A stretch of DNA of 7,462 nucleotides from Sulfurospirillum sp. (GCA_003978405.1 QNZU01000014.1:1-7462), one strand, 5' to 3'. Shown: positions 1 through 6,976, counted from the first letter of the stretch. Notes: generated by a model from the letters alone, not told the origin. Program-made: numbers and translations.

Positions 1-596
1 GATGTATAAAGCTCACCTGCTGGGATATTTGTCACACTAACTCCTAGTCTTGCCATCACTTCACCTGCAAGTCCTGGGATTCTCATCTTGAGCCCTTTGA
101 GATCGGCTACACTTTTTATCTCCTTTTTGAACCATCCACCCATCTGGTTTCCTGTATTTCCTCCAGGATATGAGAGGACTTTGAACTTCTCATAAATCTC
201 ATTCATATACTTCATACCATTTCCGTAGTAAAACCATGCATACTGCTCTGATGGAGTCATACCAAAAGGGACACTTGTGAACCATATAGTGTTGATATCT
301 TTACCTTTCCAGTAGTAAGAGGAGCTATGTCCCATCTGATAAGCACCATTTTTAACCATATTGAGTATTCCAAGGGGGGCTTTATGTTTTTCTCTGCCTT
401 CAACTTTTATAATAAATTTACCCTTACTCATCTCTTTAACCATCTGTGCTACCCTTTGAGGTGGTGATATGAGTGGTTTTAGGGTTGAGGGCCACGTGGC
501 GGCTAGTTTCCATTTTACCTTTTTAGCAAATAAAGGTGAAGAACCAAAAGAGATGAAAATGATGACCAAGAGTAGTCGTTTTAGAACTTTTTCCAT
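1..596 (-). CDS. TRAP transporter solute-binding protein, DctP/TakP-like (partial, 3' end outside window)
   Basis: This is the periplasmic binding subunit of a tripartite TRAP uptake system, which captures an organic acid and hands it to the membrane permease subunits. The first 198 codons plus two bases are present; the frame stays open to the left edge. Residues 1-24 look like a Sec signal peptide (MEKVLKRLLL, hydrophobic core, cleavage after LFA). The mature part opens WKLAATWP, and it carries GHSSSYYWKGKD (89-100), SVPFGMTP (108-115), GNTGNQMGGWF (146-156) and DLKGLKMRIPGLAGE (165-179), all hallmarks of the TakP / 'mannitol/chloroaromatic' branch. In this family the Arg of MRIPG (R172 here) normally binds the ligand carboxylate. 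ATG at 596-594 is preceded by GGAG at 607-604 with a 7 nt spacer, which fixes the start. The substrate cannot be told; keto acids such as pyruvate are typical of TakP. The gene is separated from the pilus cluster by about 108 nt and probably has its own promoter. Confidence 0.9.
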   Translation of the reverse strand, partial: MEKVLKRLLLVIIFISFGSSPLFAKKVKWKLAATWPSTLKPLISPPQRVAQMVKEMSKGKFIIKVEGREKHKAPLGILNMVKNGAYQMGHSSSYYWKGKDINTIWFTSVPFGMTPSEQYAWFYYGNGMKYMNEIYEKFKVLSYPGGNTGNQMGGWFKKEIKSVADLKGLKMRIPGLAGEVMARLGVSVTNIPAGELYT

Positions 597-603
597 ATTA
601 AAA

Positions 604-643
604 CTCCATAGTTTTATTATGGATTATATCTATATTTGGTCAA
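604..643 (-). promoter_or_regulatory. Candidate promoter and ribosome binding site of the TRAP binding-protein gene
   Basis: Read on the minus strand, TTGACC (643-638) is followed after 16 nt by CATAAT (621-616), a reasonable sigma-70 pair. An overlapping perfect TATAAT lies at 628-623 but lacks a well-placed -35 box, which Campylobacterota promoters often do without. The ribosome site GGAG (607-604) follows, 7 nt before the ATG. The leader would be only about 15-20 nt. This is motif matching by eye only. Confidence 0.4.
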
Positions 644-691
644 AGTTTGATAAAATCATGTTAGAATAAAAGGTTTTAAGAGTTGATTATA

Positions 692-712
692 GCGGATAAT
701 TAAATTATCCGC
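692..712 (-). terminator. Perfect palindrome at the end of the pilus operon: possible terminator or operator
   Basis: The arms GCGGATAATT (692-701) and AATTATCCGC (703-712) are perfect inverted repeats around one central base, and they span the stop codon of the platform gene (707-705). As RNA it would form a stem of about 8-9 bp. On the minus strand the stem is followed by TATAATC rather than a T-run, so it is a poor intrinsic terminator in the direction of the genes. On the plus strand it is followed by CCTTTT, but no plus-strand gene needs ending. The TATAAT just downstream (691-686, minus strand) makes an operator for the next gene a real alternative. Confidence 0.4.
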
Positions 713-1952
713 CTTTTACAGCTTGTCCCATATCCCACATAGGCAAGAAGATTCCAAGTGCCAACATCAGTACCATACCGGCAATAAAACCTATCATAAT
801 AGGCTCAATATATGCAGACATATTATCTATAAGATAGTTAAACTTCTCTCTATAATAGTCTGTCACTTTCTCAAGCATCTGATCCAATGCACCACCCTGC
901 TCTCCTGCTCTAATCATTTGAATCAGCATACCCTCAAAGATTTGTGTATCCTCAAATGCTTCTGTTAGGTTACTACCTCTACCAACAGCATGTTTTACCA
1001 TAGAAAGCTTATCTTTCAAATCTTCATTATCAATCGTCATAACAGAGGTATCAAGAGCTTCTGCCACAGGAATACCGGCTCGAACAAGCTCTGTAAAAAT
1101 CAGCATAAATCTACTAAGAGATGCATAAAAAATTACATCACCTATAAGATATACTTTTAAGATATGTTTATCCCAAGTTCTTTTATATCCCTCATCGCTT
1201 TTGTATTTGTATTTGTGTAGCATTATCATGGCTATAAGAGTTAACAGAATATATAGACCGTAAGTATTTAGAGCATGCTCCAAAAATAGAAGAATTTTTG
1301 TAGGCATTGGAAGATCAGCTCCAAGTTTCTCAAAAATCTCCTTAAATTTAGGAACAACATACATCATCAATATCGTAAATGCAATAGCAATAGCACTCAT
1401 AACAATCTTTGGATATCTAAGGGCTGCTTTTAGTTTATTTGCATTATCTTCCATCTCTTGAAGAAGATCTGCTAGTTTAGTAAGAGCATCTGACATATTA
1501 CCCGTGCTTTCACCAAGCTCAATCATAGCAATTGTTACATCACCAAATTGATTTCTGTATTTTAAAAAGGCATCAGTCAAACTCTTACCTGCATTTAAAT
1601 CTTCATCAATATCTTCAAAGATCTCTTTTAACTGCTTATCAACTGTCGCTTTACCAACCTCTTTGATACTATCATGAATAGATATACCGGCATTTGTCAT
1701 AACAGCAAGTTGTCTGATTGCAGCAATTAGATTTTGGGTATTTACCTTTTTCTTGTTGCCACCAAAAACTTTATCTTTAAAATCTTCAAATCGATCTTCT
1801 AGAGGTGCAGAAACTTCATAAGCTTTCAATATGGTACCACTGCTTATCTTTGCCTGAGCAATAGCTATGGCATCTCTTCTACTTTTTGCTTTAATTAAAA
1901 CTTTATCTCTCTTACCTTTTTGAATATAATTTACTTCAAAATAATTAATCAT
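705..1952 (-). CDS. mshG: Type IV pilus / type II secretion inner-membrane platform protein, GspF/PilC/MshG family
   Basis: This 415-residue protein is the polytopic inner-membrane platform on which the ATPase works to insert subunits into the growing pilus or pseudopilus. It shows the family's two T2SSF repeats (about 74-200 and 277-405), each with a Gly-Glu signature: ELGESTGNMSDAL (145-157) and RAGEQGGALDQML (348-360). Membrane segments fall near 183-200, 232-246 and 383-403, and the C-terminus has the typical YIEPIMIGF followed by FLPMWDM. Length is normal for the family (about 400). The first 70 residues form the usual cytoplasmic N-terminal region. The ATG (1952-1950) overlaps the ATPase stop as ATGA, so the two are translationally coupled. 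It is the last gene of the cluster. The mshG name rests on gene order with the MSHA locus; GspF, PilC or CtsF-type labels describe the same role. Confidence 0.92.
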   Translation of the reverse strand: MINYFEVNYIQKGKRDKVLIKAKSRRDAIAIAQAKISSGTILKAYEVSAPLEDRFEDFKDKVFGGNKKKVNTQNLIAAIRQLAVMTNAGISIHDSIKEVGKATVDKQLKEIFEDIDEDLNAGKSLTDAFLKYRNQFGDVTIAMIELGESTGNMSDALTKLADLLQEMEDNANKLKAALRYPKIVMSAIAIAFTILMMYVVPKFKEIFEKLGADLPMPTKILLFLEHALNTYGLYILLTLIAMIMLHKYKYKSDEGYKRTWDKHILKVYLIGDVIFYASLSRFMLIFTELVRAGIPVAEALDTSVMTIDNEDLKDKLSMVKHAVGRGSNLTEAFEDTQIFEGMLIQMIRAGEQGGALDQMLEKVTDYYREKFNYLIDNMSAYIEPIMIGFIAGMVLMLALGIFLPMWDMGQAVKGG

Positions 1953-3700
1953 GATTTTGCCACCCTATATACCTCTTCTACTGTTGTTTTTCCTTGCAAA
2001 GCTCTCATTCCTGCATCTTCAAACATTGTCACAAATCCGCTTTTTAGAGCATAGTCTAAAATCTCCTCTTTTGATGTTCCTCGTGCTATCATTGATGCAA
2101 TATTGTCATCAATTACTAGCACCTCTGAAACCATCTCTCTACCCATATACCCTGTATCCATACATTTATCACAACCTTTAGCTTTATAAAATTGATAACT
2201 CTCATCCTCTGGCAGAAACTTTGCAAAGTCTCTTTTTACCTCATCGTTGATATATGTCTTTTGCTTACAGTGAGGACAGAGTTTTCTTATCAATCTTTGT
2301 GCTTGAACGGCTACTAAAGCTCCTGAGATTAGATATGCCTCTATTCCCATATCTACAACTCTAGTAATCGCACTAACAGCATCGTTTGTATGCAGAGTTG
2401 AAAATACCAAGTGACCTGTCAGTGAAGCTTCAACGGCAATATGAAGAGTCTCACGATCCCTTACCTCACCAATCATAATAATATCTGGATCTTGTCTTAG
2501 AATTGACCTTAAAGCGGAAGCAAAAGTTAGATTTGCCTTTGTATTGACCTGAACTTGTTGAATCAGATTCATCTGATACTCAACAGGATCTTCAACCGTA
2601 ATCATCTTGGTTTTGACATTTTTTATCGCATTTAGTCCCGCATACAAAGTTGTAGTCTTACCTGAACCTGTGGGACCAGTTACAAAAATGATTCCATAAG
2701 GTGCATTCATAGCTTCACGAAACTTTTTATAATTGACCGGGTGCATTCCCAAATCTTCAAGTTTGATCATAATTTTGGATTTATCCAAAATCCTTAGTAC
2801 TATTGATTCTCCAGTCATTATCGGAAGTGTTGAAATACGAAAATCAAAATCTTTATTCATCACTTTTGTGGAAAATCTACCATCTTGTGGTTTTCTTTTC
2901 TCAGCAATATCCAAGTTTGCCAACAGTTTAATTCTTGATGATAGAGGTGGAAAGATATCTTTATCAAAAACAAATATCTCTTTAAGCATTCCATCTATTC
3001 TGCATCTAACAATACAGCTTGTCTCAGTTGGCTCAATATGAATATCCGAACCTCCACCGATAATTGAAGTTTTTAAAATCAGATCAATCAATTTTAAAAT
3101 TCCTGAAACTTCATTTAAATCATCTGTAGCTTTTGTCTGGGTTCTAATCTCAGCAATCAGATCCTTAACACTCTCAGATATCTCGATATTGTGTAGGTGT
3201 TTATTGATCTGTTCAGGATTTGCAATTTCGATTTTAATCAATTTATTTCTAAATATTCTTTGAAGCTGATCAATCAAAGAGATATCAAACGGATCTCTAA
3301 CAGCAACATATATATTTAAATCGTCCTCTTTATATGGTAGAACATTAAGTTTTGTTAACTTCTCATAACCTGCTTTTGCTCCAATAGTATAGTTTACTTC
3401 AACACTATACAGATCTACCATTGGAGTATTTGTAGCCATAGATAGCTTAGCTATAAAATCATCAATATCAATAGAAAAATCATTGTAAATATCGTCTAAT
3501 AGTAAAATACCCTGTTTGAAAGCTTCAATAAGCAAAAGAGTAAGAGTATTTTTATTTACAATCTTATATTTCATTAAGAGTGAGCCGATATCTTCTCCAC
3601 TCTCAAGATGCTCTTCTTCAATTGATTTTGCTTTTTCATCATCAATAATCTTATTTTTATTAAGATAATCGACTAAACTTAATGAATTTCTTGCAACCAT
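1949..3700 (-). CDS. mshE: Pilus/secretion assembly ATPase, GspE/PilB/MshE family
   Basis: This 583-residue cytoplasmic hexameric ATPase powers extension of a type IV pilus or type II pseudopilus. All catalytic motifs are intact: Walker A GPTGSGKTT (342-350, K348), Asp box ITVEDPVEYQ (367-376), Walker B with the catalytic Glu in RQDPDIIMIGEVRD (402-415, E412) and His box LTGHLVFSTLHTNDA (427-441). A zinc-type tetracysteine module follows (C475, C478, C510, C513). Residues 218-226 (SDIHIEPTE) start the N2 domain. Residues 1-170 form a MshEN/T2SSE_N-like region, but the conserved Arg and Gln of the cyclic-di-GMP motif are not kept (see findings). Cys motifs and full length favour an extension ATPase rather than the retraction ATPase PilT. 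It starts 24 nt after the TPR gene, with AAAGG about 10 nt before the ATG, and overlaps the platform gene by 4 nt. Confidence 0.95.
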   Translation of the reverse strand: MVARNSLSLVDYLNKNKIIDDEKAKSIEEEHLESGEDIGSLLMKYKIVNKNTLTLLLIEAFKQGILLLDDIYNDFSIDIDDFIAKLSMATNTPMVDLYSVEVNYTIGAKAGYEKLTKLNVLPYKEDDLNIYVAVRDPFDISLIDQLQRIFRNKLIKIEIANPEQINKHLHNIEISESVKDLIAEIRTQTKATDDLNEVSGILKLIDLILKTSIIGGGSDIHIEPTETSCIVRCRIDGMLKEIFVFDKDIFPPLSSRIKLLANLDIAEKRKPQDGRFSTKVMNKDFDFRISTLPIMTGESIVLRILDKSKIMIKLEDLGMHPVNYKKFREAMNAPYGIIFVTGPTGSGKTTTLYAGLNAIKNVKTKMITVEDPVEYQMNLIQQVQVNTKANLTFASALRSILRQDPDIIMIGEVRDRETLHIAVEASLTGHLVFSTLHTNDAVSAITRVVDMGIEAYLISGALVAVQAQRLIRKLCPHCKQKTYINDEVKRDFAKFLPEDESYQFYKAKGCDKCMDTGYMGREMVSEVLVIDDNIASMIARGTSKEEILDYALKSGFVTMFEDAGMRALQGKTTVEEVYRVAKS

Positions 3701-3724
3701 ATTTACTTTACCTTTTTATAAGTC

Positions 3725-4399
3725 TTACCTAATATCGTCCAAAACTTTTTTTACATTAATAGAATGATGCTCTTTTAGATATGCCTTCAATGCACTGATA
3801 GCATCATCTTTTTGACCCAATTTTACTTTTGATTTTGCAAAGAGTATCCAACTATTATCATTGGTGCTATCAATCTCATTAGCAATTAGTGCCCATTTAA
3901 GTGCTTTTTTATAATCTTTCTTTTGAAAATATTTTGTAGCTACCTGAAGTGCATACAAAATATCATGAGTCTTATAAAATCTTTTTTTAATGACATCTAA
4001 CGGTTTAATGATGTTACTTGTAATTAAAATCTTTTTTGTTTTTTGTTTTGGTTTTTGCTTTGTTATATGAGCAGGTTTTGTAGAATCTTTAACAGACTTA
4101 ACTACATTGGTACCAAATGATTTTAACTCTACACTACTAAGATCAAACTCACTCAAAGAAACAAGCATATCTCTTCCATGAGTAGAGTTAAGTGTACTTT
4201 TTATATCATCTATAGATCTCCATCCTAAAGAGGAAAGAGAAATACCCTTGATAGCACTATATTGGTCTGTTCTTGAGATACCAAAAATTGACAGCAACAC
4301 AATTGCTGTCAATAAGGAGATAAATTTTGCCAAAAAAACTCTATCTCCAAAAACCGTTGTTTTGCTCTTTTGGTACTCTTCACATTTTATACTGATCAT
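3725..4399 (-). CDS. Membrane-anchored TPR protein, MshN-like
   Basis: This 224-residue protein has a short basic cytoplasmic N-terminus (1-21), one transmembrane segment (about 22-40), a periplasmic stretch with a Lys/Pro/Gln-rich linker (108-123), and two TPR units at the C-terminus (about 145-178 and 179-212, with ALKWALIANEID and DDAISALKAYLKE as helix pairs). The architecture and the place between the secretin and the ATPase are those of MshN of the MSHA pilus locus, although Vibrio MshN is longer with more TPRs. Its exact job is not established; a scaffold between the inner-membrane complex and the secretin is an inference. The ribosome site AGGAA (4412-4408) overlaps the secretin stop codon and lies 8 nt before the ATG, so expression is coupled. 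A strong hairpin lies within the transmembrane-coding part (see separate entry). Identity by sequence alone is weak; context carries the call. Confidence 0.7.
   Translation of the reverse strand: MISIKCEEYQKSKTTVFGDRVFLAKFISLLTAIVLLSIFGISRTDQYSAIKGISLSSLGWRSIDDIKSTLNSTHGRDMLVSLSEFDLSSVELKSFGTNVVKSVKDSTKPAHITKQKPKQKTKKILITSNIIKPLDVIKKRFYKTHDILYALQVATKYFQKKDYKKALKWALIANEIDSTNDNSWILFAKSKVKLGQKDDAISALKAYLKEHHSINVKKVLDDIR
4283..4313 (-). promoter_or_regulatory. Intragenic hairpin followed by T-run (terminator-like), inside the TPR gene
   Basis: Perfect 11-base inverted repeats at 4287-4297 and 4303-4313 enclose a 5-base loop. In the minus-strand transcript the 5' arm reads ATTGACAGCAA, the loop TTGTG, the 3' arm TTGCTGTCAAT, followed by TTTTGG. 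This has the form of an intrinsic terminator or attenuator, about 90 nt into the TPR reading frame and upstream of the ATPase and platform genes. Stem GC content is modest (4 of 11 pairs) and the T-run is short (five including the last stem base), so efficiency would be partial at best. Confidence 0.4.
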
Positions 4400-4411
4400 C
4401 TTGCTAATTCC

Positions 4412-5932
4412 TTACTTAATGCCTCTATATCCTATATCTTTTAGAGTCAAATGTCTATTTGGTCTTTTACCAAACGGTGTTATGATATGTGGGGTTACAA
4501 TAATAACTAACTCTTCTCTCTTTTCTGTTGTGGTATCTTGTCTAAATGCATATCCAAGAACCGGAATGTTTCCTAGAACTGGAACTTTATATTCACCTTT
4601 TTGCTTAACAGATTTAATCAATCCCCCAAGAACAGCTTTTTCTCCATCGTGAAGTTTTACAACTGCTGAAATTTGCTGTTTTGTAAGATCAGGTGGCAAT
4701 CTTCTAACTCCATCACTCTTGACATCACTTTTAGCTGATGAGATAGATGGATTGATTTTTAGAATTATCTCTCCATCATCTGTAATTTGAGGAGTGATAT
4801 CAAGCAATACTCCTGCAAATACACTCTTTACAATTTCACCACTATACACTTCTGTTGCCGCACCGGTACCAGACTGTCTTGAACTGCTTGAAAGCTTGTA
4901 GTAGAGTTGATCTCCTGAACTAAATACTGCCGGTTGGTTATTTAGAGTTACAACCTTTGGATTTGAGATAGAAGATACCTTACCTTGAGTATTTAAAAAC
5001 TGGATGATATCAGCAATCGATGTATCACCGCTAAATCTAAGAAGATTTGAGTGCCATATACCATTTCTTTTGGCAGTATCGATCTTACCATCCGTAAAAG
5101 TATCAACATCTTTTGCATGAATTGAATCATATCCTACTTTTACATTTTGCAGTTTGTAAAGCTCTCCCCAGTTTACACCTGTTTTTTGTTGATTGTTCAG
5201 TGTAACTGAGAGAATCTTTACATCTATCATCACCTGCTTATGTAGTCTATTCATCATCTCTTTCATATATGAAGAGACCCTTGCTAACTGACTTGGAGTT
5301 CCACTAACTGTAATCAAGCCGGCCTCTTTGTTGATAATAGGTGCTGGAGCTTTAAACTTATCAGCAGGTGAGTTTAAAATGGAGTTTAACTCTTTCTCAA
5401 TCGAAGCCCAGAAGCTAAACTTGTCACTTGAAGATATTTTGGCTCCTGTGGAAAGAGAACTAGCACTTCCACCCTTTCCACCTGATGAAGCTTCAGTGTT
5501 ACCAGTATCTCCAGTAAGTGATATATCAGTACTACTGCTTCCTTCTCTATCAGTACTAACATAGTCTACTTTAAATGTTTTGGTTCTAACTCCTGTAATA
5601 CTGAGCAACTTATGATGATAACTGTAAGTTAAACCTTTGCTTCTTATCAGAGTATTGAAAATCTCATTTAGAGTCATATCTTTGATATTCACTCCATAAA
5701 GATCTGCATCCATCTTCTCTTTTGCTATAGCATCTTTATTTACAACTGAAAATCCACACTCATTACTGAGCTGATTTAGTATCTCATTTGTTGATACTTT
5801 ATCTGCAACTTTGACATTAAAAGTTCTGACATCACAATTTTTTGCACTAAGTGAACTCACACTAAAAAGCAATGATGCCGCAGCAACAGCCATAACCGTT
5901 TTTTTCATACTATTTGATACTAATTTTTTCAT
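4412..5932 (-). CDS. mshL: Outer-membrane secretin, MshL/PilQ/GspD family
   Basis: This 506-residue protein forms the gated outer-membrane ring through which a pilus or secreted substrate passes. Residues 1-30 are a signal peptide (hydrophobic AVAAASLLFSV, cleavage after SLSA), with no lipobox. Residues 38-117 are a short N-terminal secretin/TonB (STN) domain with a possible C33-C59 disulfide. A Ser/Gly-rich low-complexity linker (130-170) leads to an N1/N3-type periplasmic domain (about 193-240, AGLITVSGTPSQL) and the secretin barrel (about 240-485), with AVLGGLIK (433-440), the hallmark VPVLGNIPVLGYAF (450-463) and ELVIIVTPHII (474-484). The overall plan, with STN domain, S/G linker and no S-domain for a pilotin, matches MshL. 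The start at 5932 overlaps the upstream gene by 23 nt but has a perfect ribosome site. An in-frame ATG at 5908 is the alternative and would keep the signal peptide. Confidence 0.93.
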   Translation of the reverse strand: MKKLVSNSMKKTVMAVAAASLLFSVSSLSAKNCDVRTFNVKVADKVSTNEILNQLSNECGFSVVNKDAIAKEKMDADLYGVNIKDMTLNEIFNTLIRSKGLTYSYHHKLLSITGVRTKTFKVDYVSTDREGSSSTDISLTGDTGNTEASSGGKGGSASSLSTGAKISSSDKFSFWASIEKELNSILNSPADKFKAPAPIINKEAGLITVSGTPSQLARVSSYMKEMMNRLHKQVMIDVKILSVTLNNQQKTGVNWGELYKLQNVKVGYDSIHAKDVDTFTDGKIDTAKRNGIWHSNLLRFSGDTSIADIIQFLNTQGKVSSISNPKVVTLNNQPAVFSSGDQLYYKLSSSSRQSGTGAATEVYSGEIVKSVFAGVLLDITPQITDDGEIILKINPSISSAKSDVKSDGVRRLPPDLTKQQISAVVKLHDGEKAVLGGLIKSVKQKGEYKVPVLGNIPVLGYAFRQDTTTEKREELVIIVTPHIITPFGKRPNRHLTLKDIGYRGIK

Positions 5933-6329
5933 TTTTACTTCCTATAAAAATTTTTTTTCTAAATTTCCTATTTCTTAACCATACAAAATTATCATTTACT
6001 GAGATAATTTTCATTCCGTTAACACTATCACCAAGCTTATACCAATGACCATTCATCTTAACCTTATTACCAAAGACCGCCTGCAAATCAAACGGTTCTT
6101 CATAAGTGCTCTTGCCACTTTTTGGATCAATTTTTTTTATCTCTTTTTTGACCTCTACAAAAGGGGCTTTTAATCTGTCTATCTTTGACTCTTCTATACC
6201 TATTCGCTTTTGACTGATTTTTTGAAACATCTTTTTATATTCAGCTATCAAAGCTTCTTTATCTTGAATATGCGTTCCATTTGCAAGCATATTTAATGCC
6301 AAAACTGGAATTATGATTAGTTTTTTCAT
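5910..6329 (-). CDS. Small periplasmic pilus-assembly protein, PilP/MshK-like (GspC HR-type domain)
   Basis: This 139-residue protein begins with MKKLIIIPVLALNML, a signal peptide or lone N-terminal membrane anchor. A helical, Lys-rich stretch (about 20-75) leads to a compact beta domain (79-130) with LQAVFGNKVKMNGHWYKLGD, resembling the PilP / GspC homology-region fold that contacts the secretin. It lacks an N-terminal lipobox Cys, so unlike PilP of Pseudomonas it is not a lipoprotein. I chose the ATG at 6329-6327, which overlaps the preceding stop as ATGA and puts the signal peptide first. A longer form from an ATG at 6347 adds MGDEIQ, lacks a ribosome site and would spoil the signal peptide. 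Position directly before the secretin is that of mshK in the MSHA locus. Sequence similarity is low, so the family call rests on the domain pattern and context. Confidence 0.7.
   Translation of the reverse strand: MKKLIIIPVLALNMLANGTHIQDKEALIAEYKKMFQKISQKRIGIEESKIDRLKAPFVEVKKEIKKIDPKSGKSTYEEPFDLQAVFGNKVKMNGHWYKLGDSVNGMKIISVNDNFVWLRNRKFRKKIFIGSKNEKISIK
5938..5943 (-). promoter_or_regulatory. Ribosome binding site deciding the secretin start
   Basis: AGGAAG on the minus strand sits 5 nt before the ATG at 5932-5930, inside the end of the upstream PilP/MshK-like gene. The competing in-frame ATG at 5908, one base after the upstream stop codon, has no comparable purine tract. This supports the longer secretin form. 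Confidence 0.65.
5951..5958. repeat. Eight-base A/T homopolymer in the PilP/MshK-like gene
   Basis: Eight T on the plus strand (eight A, then five T, in the transcript) lie in the codons for RKKIF near the 3' end of the PilP/MshK-like gene, a few bases before the secretin's ribosome site. A one-base change in either direction reaches a stop codon within about 15 nt and would replace only the last dozen or so residues. Confidence 0.8.
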
Positions 6330-6976
6330 CTGTATTTCATCCCCCATACTGCGATTTTAAAGCTTCCCTCTATCATATCTTTTGGACGATTCATCTTGAT
6401 ATTGCTAACATCAATAACAAGCCTTGATTCTTCAATAGCATTTAAAAATTTAATCATATTTTTTGAAGTTGCTGACGAGACGACATCCACTTCAGCTACA
6501 TGAGTTATCTTTTTATTGCTTGGATCATAAAATTTATTACTGATTTCTTTGATATCAACATTGTATTTTTTTGCAAGATCAGAAATATTATCCACAAAAT
6601 TTGCCCAACTTCTATCATCAAAAAGCAGATAGCTAAGCTCAGTTAGCTTATTATCTACATAACTCATTTTATAAATCGTATTATCATATGCTAGTTTTTT
6701 ACTTGCAAGTTGATCTTTACTTTTTTGTAAAGCAGCTCTACTATGAGTGCTTAAATAGAGGTTTTCTTGATTAATCTTGTTTTTTACATCTTCAATATTT
6801 GATATTGTTTGTTTCAAACCACCATCTGTGATTGGGAAAACATAATTATATACGGCATATCCAATCACACAGGCAATTCCAACATAAGCCATTTGAAGAT
6901 TACTTGGCTTTTCATTTGCAAAGTAATTGTCAATTTTGTCAAAAATACTCTTTTTATCTTTTACATTACCTAACAT
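6326..6976 (-). CDS. Inner-membrane alignment-complex protein, PilO/MshJ-like
   Basis: This 216-residue bitopic protein has a cytoplasmic N-terminus (1-26), one transmembrane helix (about 27-47), a periplasmic coiled coil (about 52-115) and a C-terminal ferredoxin-like domain (about 118-214; SWANFVDNISDLAKKYNVDI and later NMIKFLNAIEESRLVIDVSNI). This is the topology of PilO/GspM-type proteins, which pair with PilN and link the inner-membrane platform to the PilP-secretin complex. The ATG at 6976 overlaps the preceding gene's end by 11 nt; AGGA at 6984-6981 gives a ribosome site 4 nt upstream. Its stop overlaps the next start as ATGA. MshJ is the positional counterpart in MSHA loci. Confidence 0.75.
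   Translation of the reverse strand: MLGNVKDKKSIFDKIDNYFANEKPSNLQMAYVGIACVIGYAVYNYVFPITDGGLKQTISNIEDVKNKINQENLYLSTHSRAALQKSKDQLASKKLAYDNTIYKMSYVDNKLTELSYLLFDDRSWANFVDNISDLAKKYNVDIKEISNKFYDPSNKKITHVAEVDVVSSATSKNMIKFLNAIEESRLVIDVSNIKMNRPKDMIEGSFKIAVWGMKYR

Noticed and set aside
606..622. Short inverted repeat CCATA / TATGG around the TRAP gene ribosome site
   Set aside because: A five-pair, AT-rich stem is too weak to argue for a riboswitch or translational control.
469..669. Plus-strand open frame of 66 codons
   Set aside because: It runs antisense over the TRAP gene's signal peptide and promoter region, has no recognisable domain and no good ribosome site.
2733..3041. Plus-strand open frame of 102 codons within the ATPase gene
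   Set aside because: It lies fully antisense to the conserved ATPase core, whose motifs are intact; its composition is that of a shadow frame.
4029..4062. T/G-rich low-complexity stretch in the TPR gene, considered as a phase-variable tract
   Set aside because: The longest single run is six bases, and the stretch is explained by the Lys/Gln/Pro-rich linker it encodes.
4248..4652. Plus-strand open frame of 134 codons across the TPR-secretin junction
   Set aside because: It is antisense to two supported genes and shows no family motif; hydrophobic content comes from the reverse of Lys/Asn/Glu-rich codons.
5985..6011. Nine-base inverted repeat AAAATTATC / GATAATTTT with 9-base loop
   Set aside because: It is almost all A/T, lies inside the PilP/MshK-like coding sequence, has no T-run after it and is likely by chance in DNA this AT-rich.
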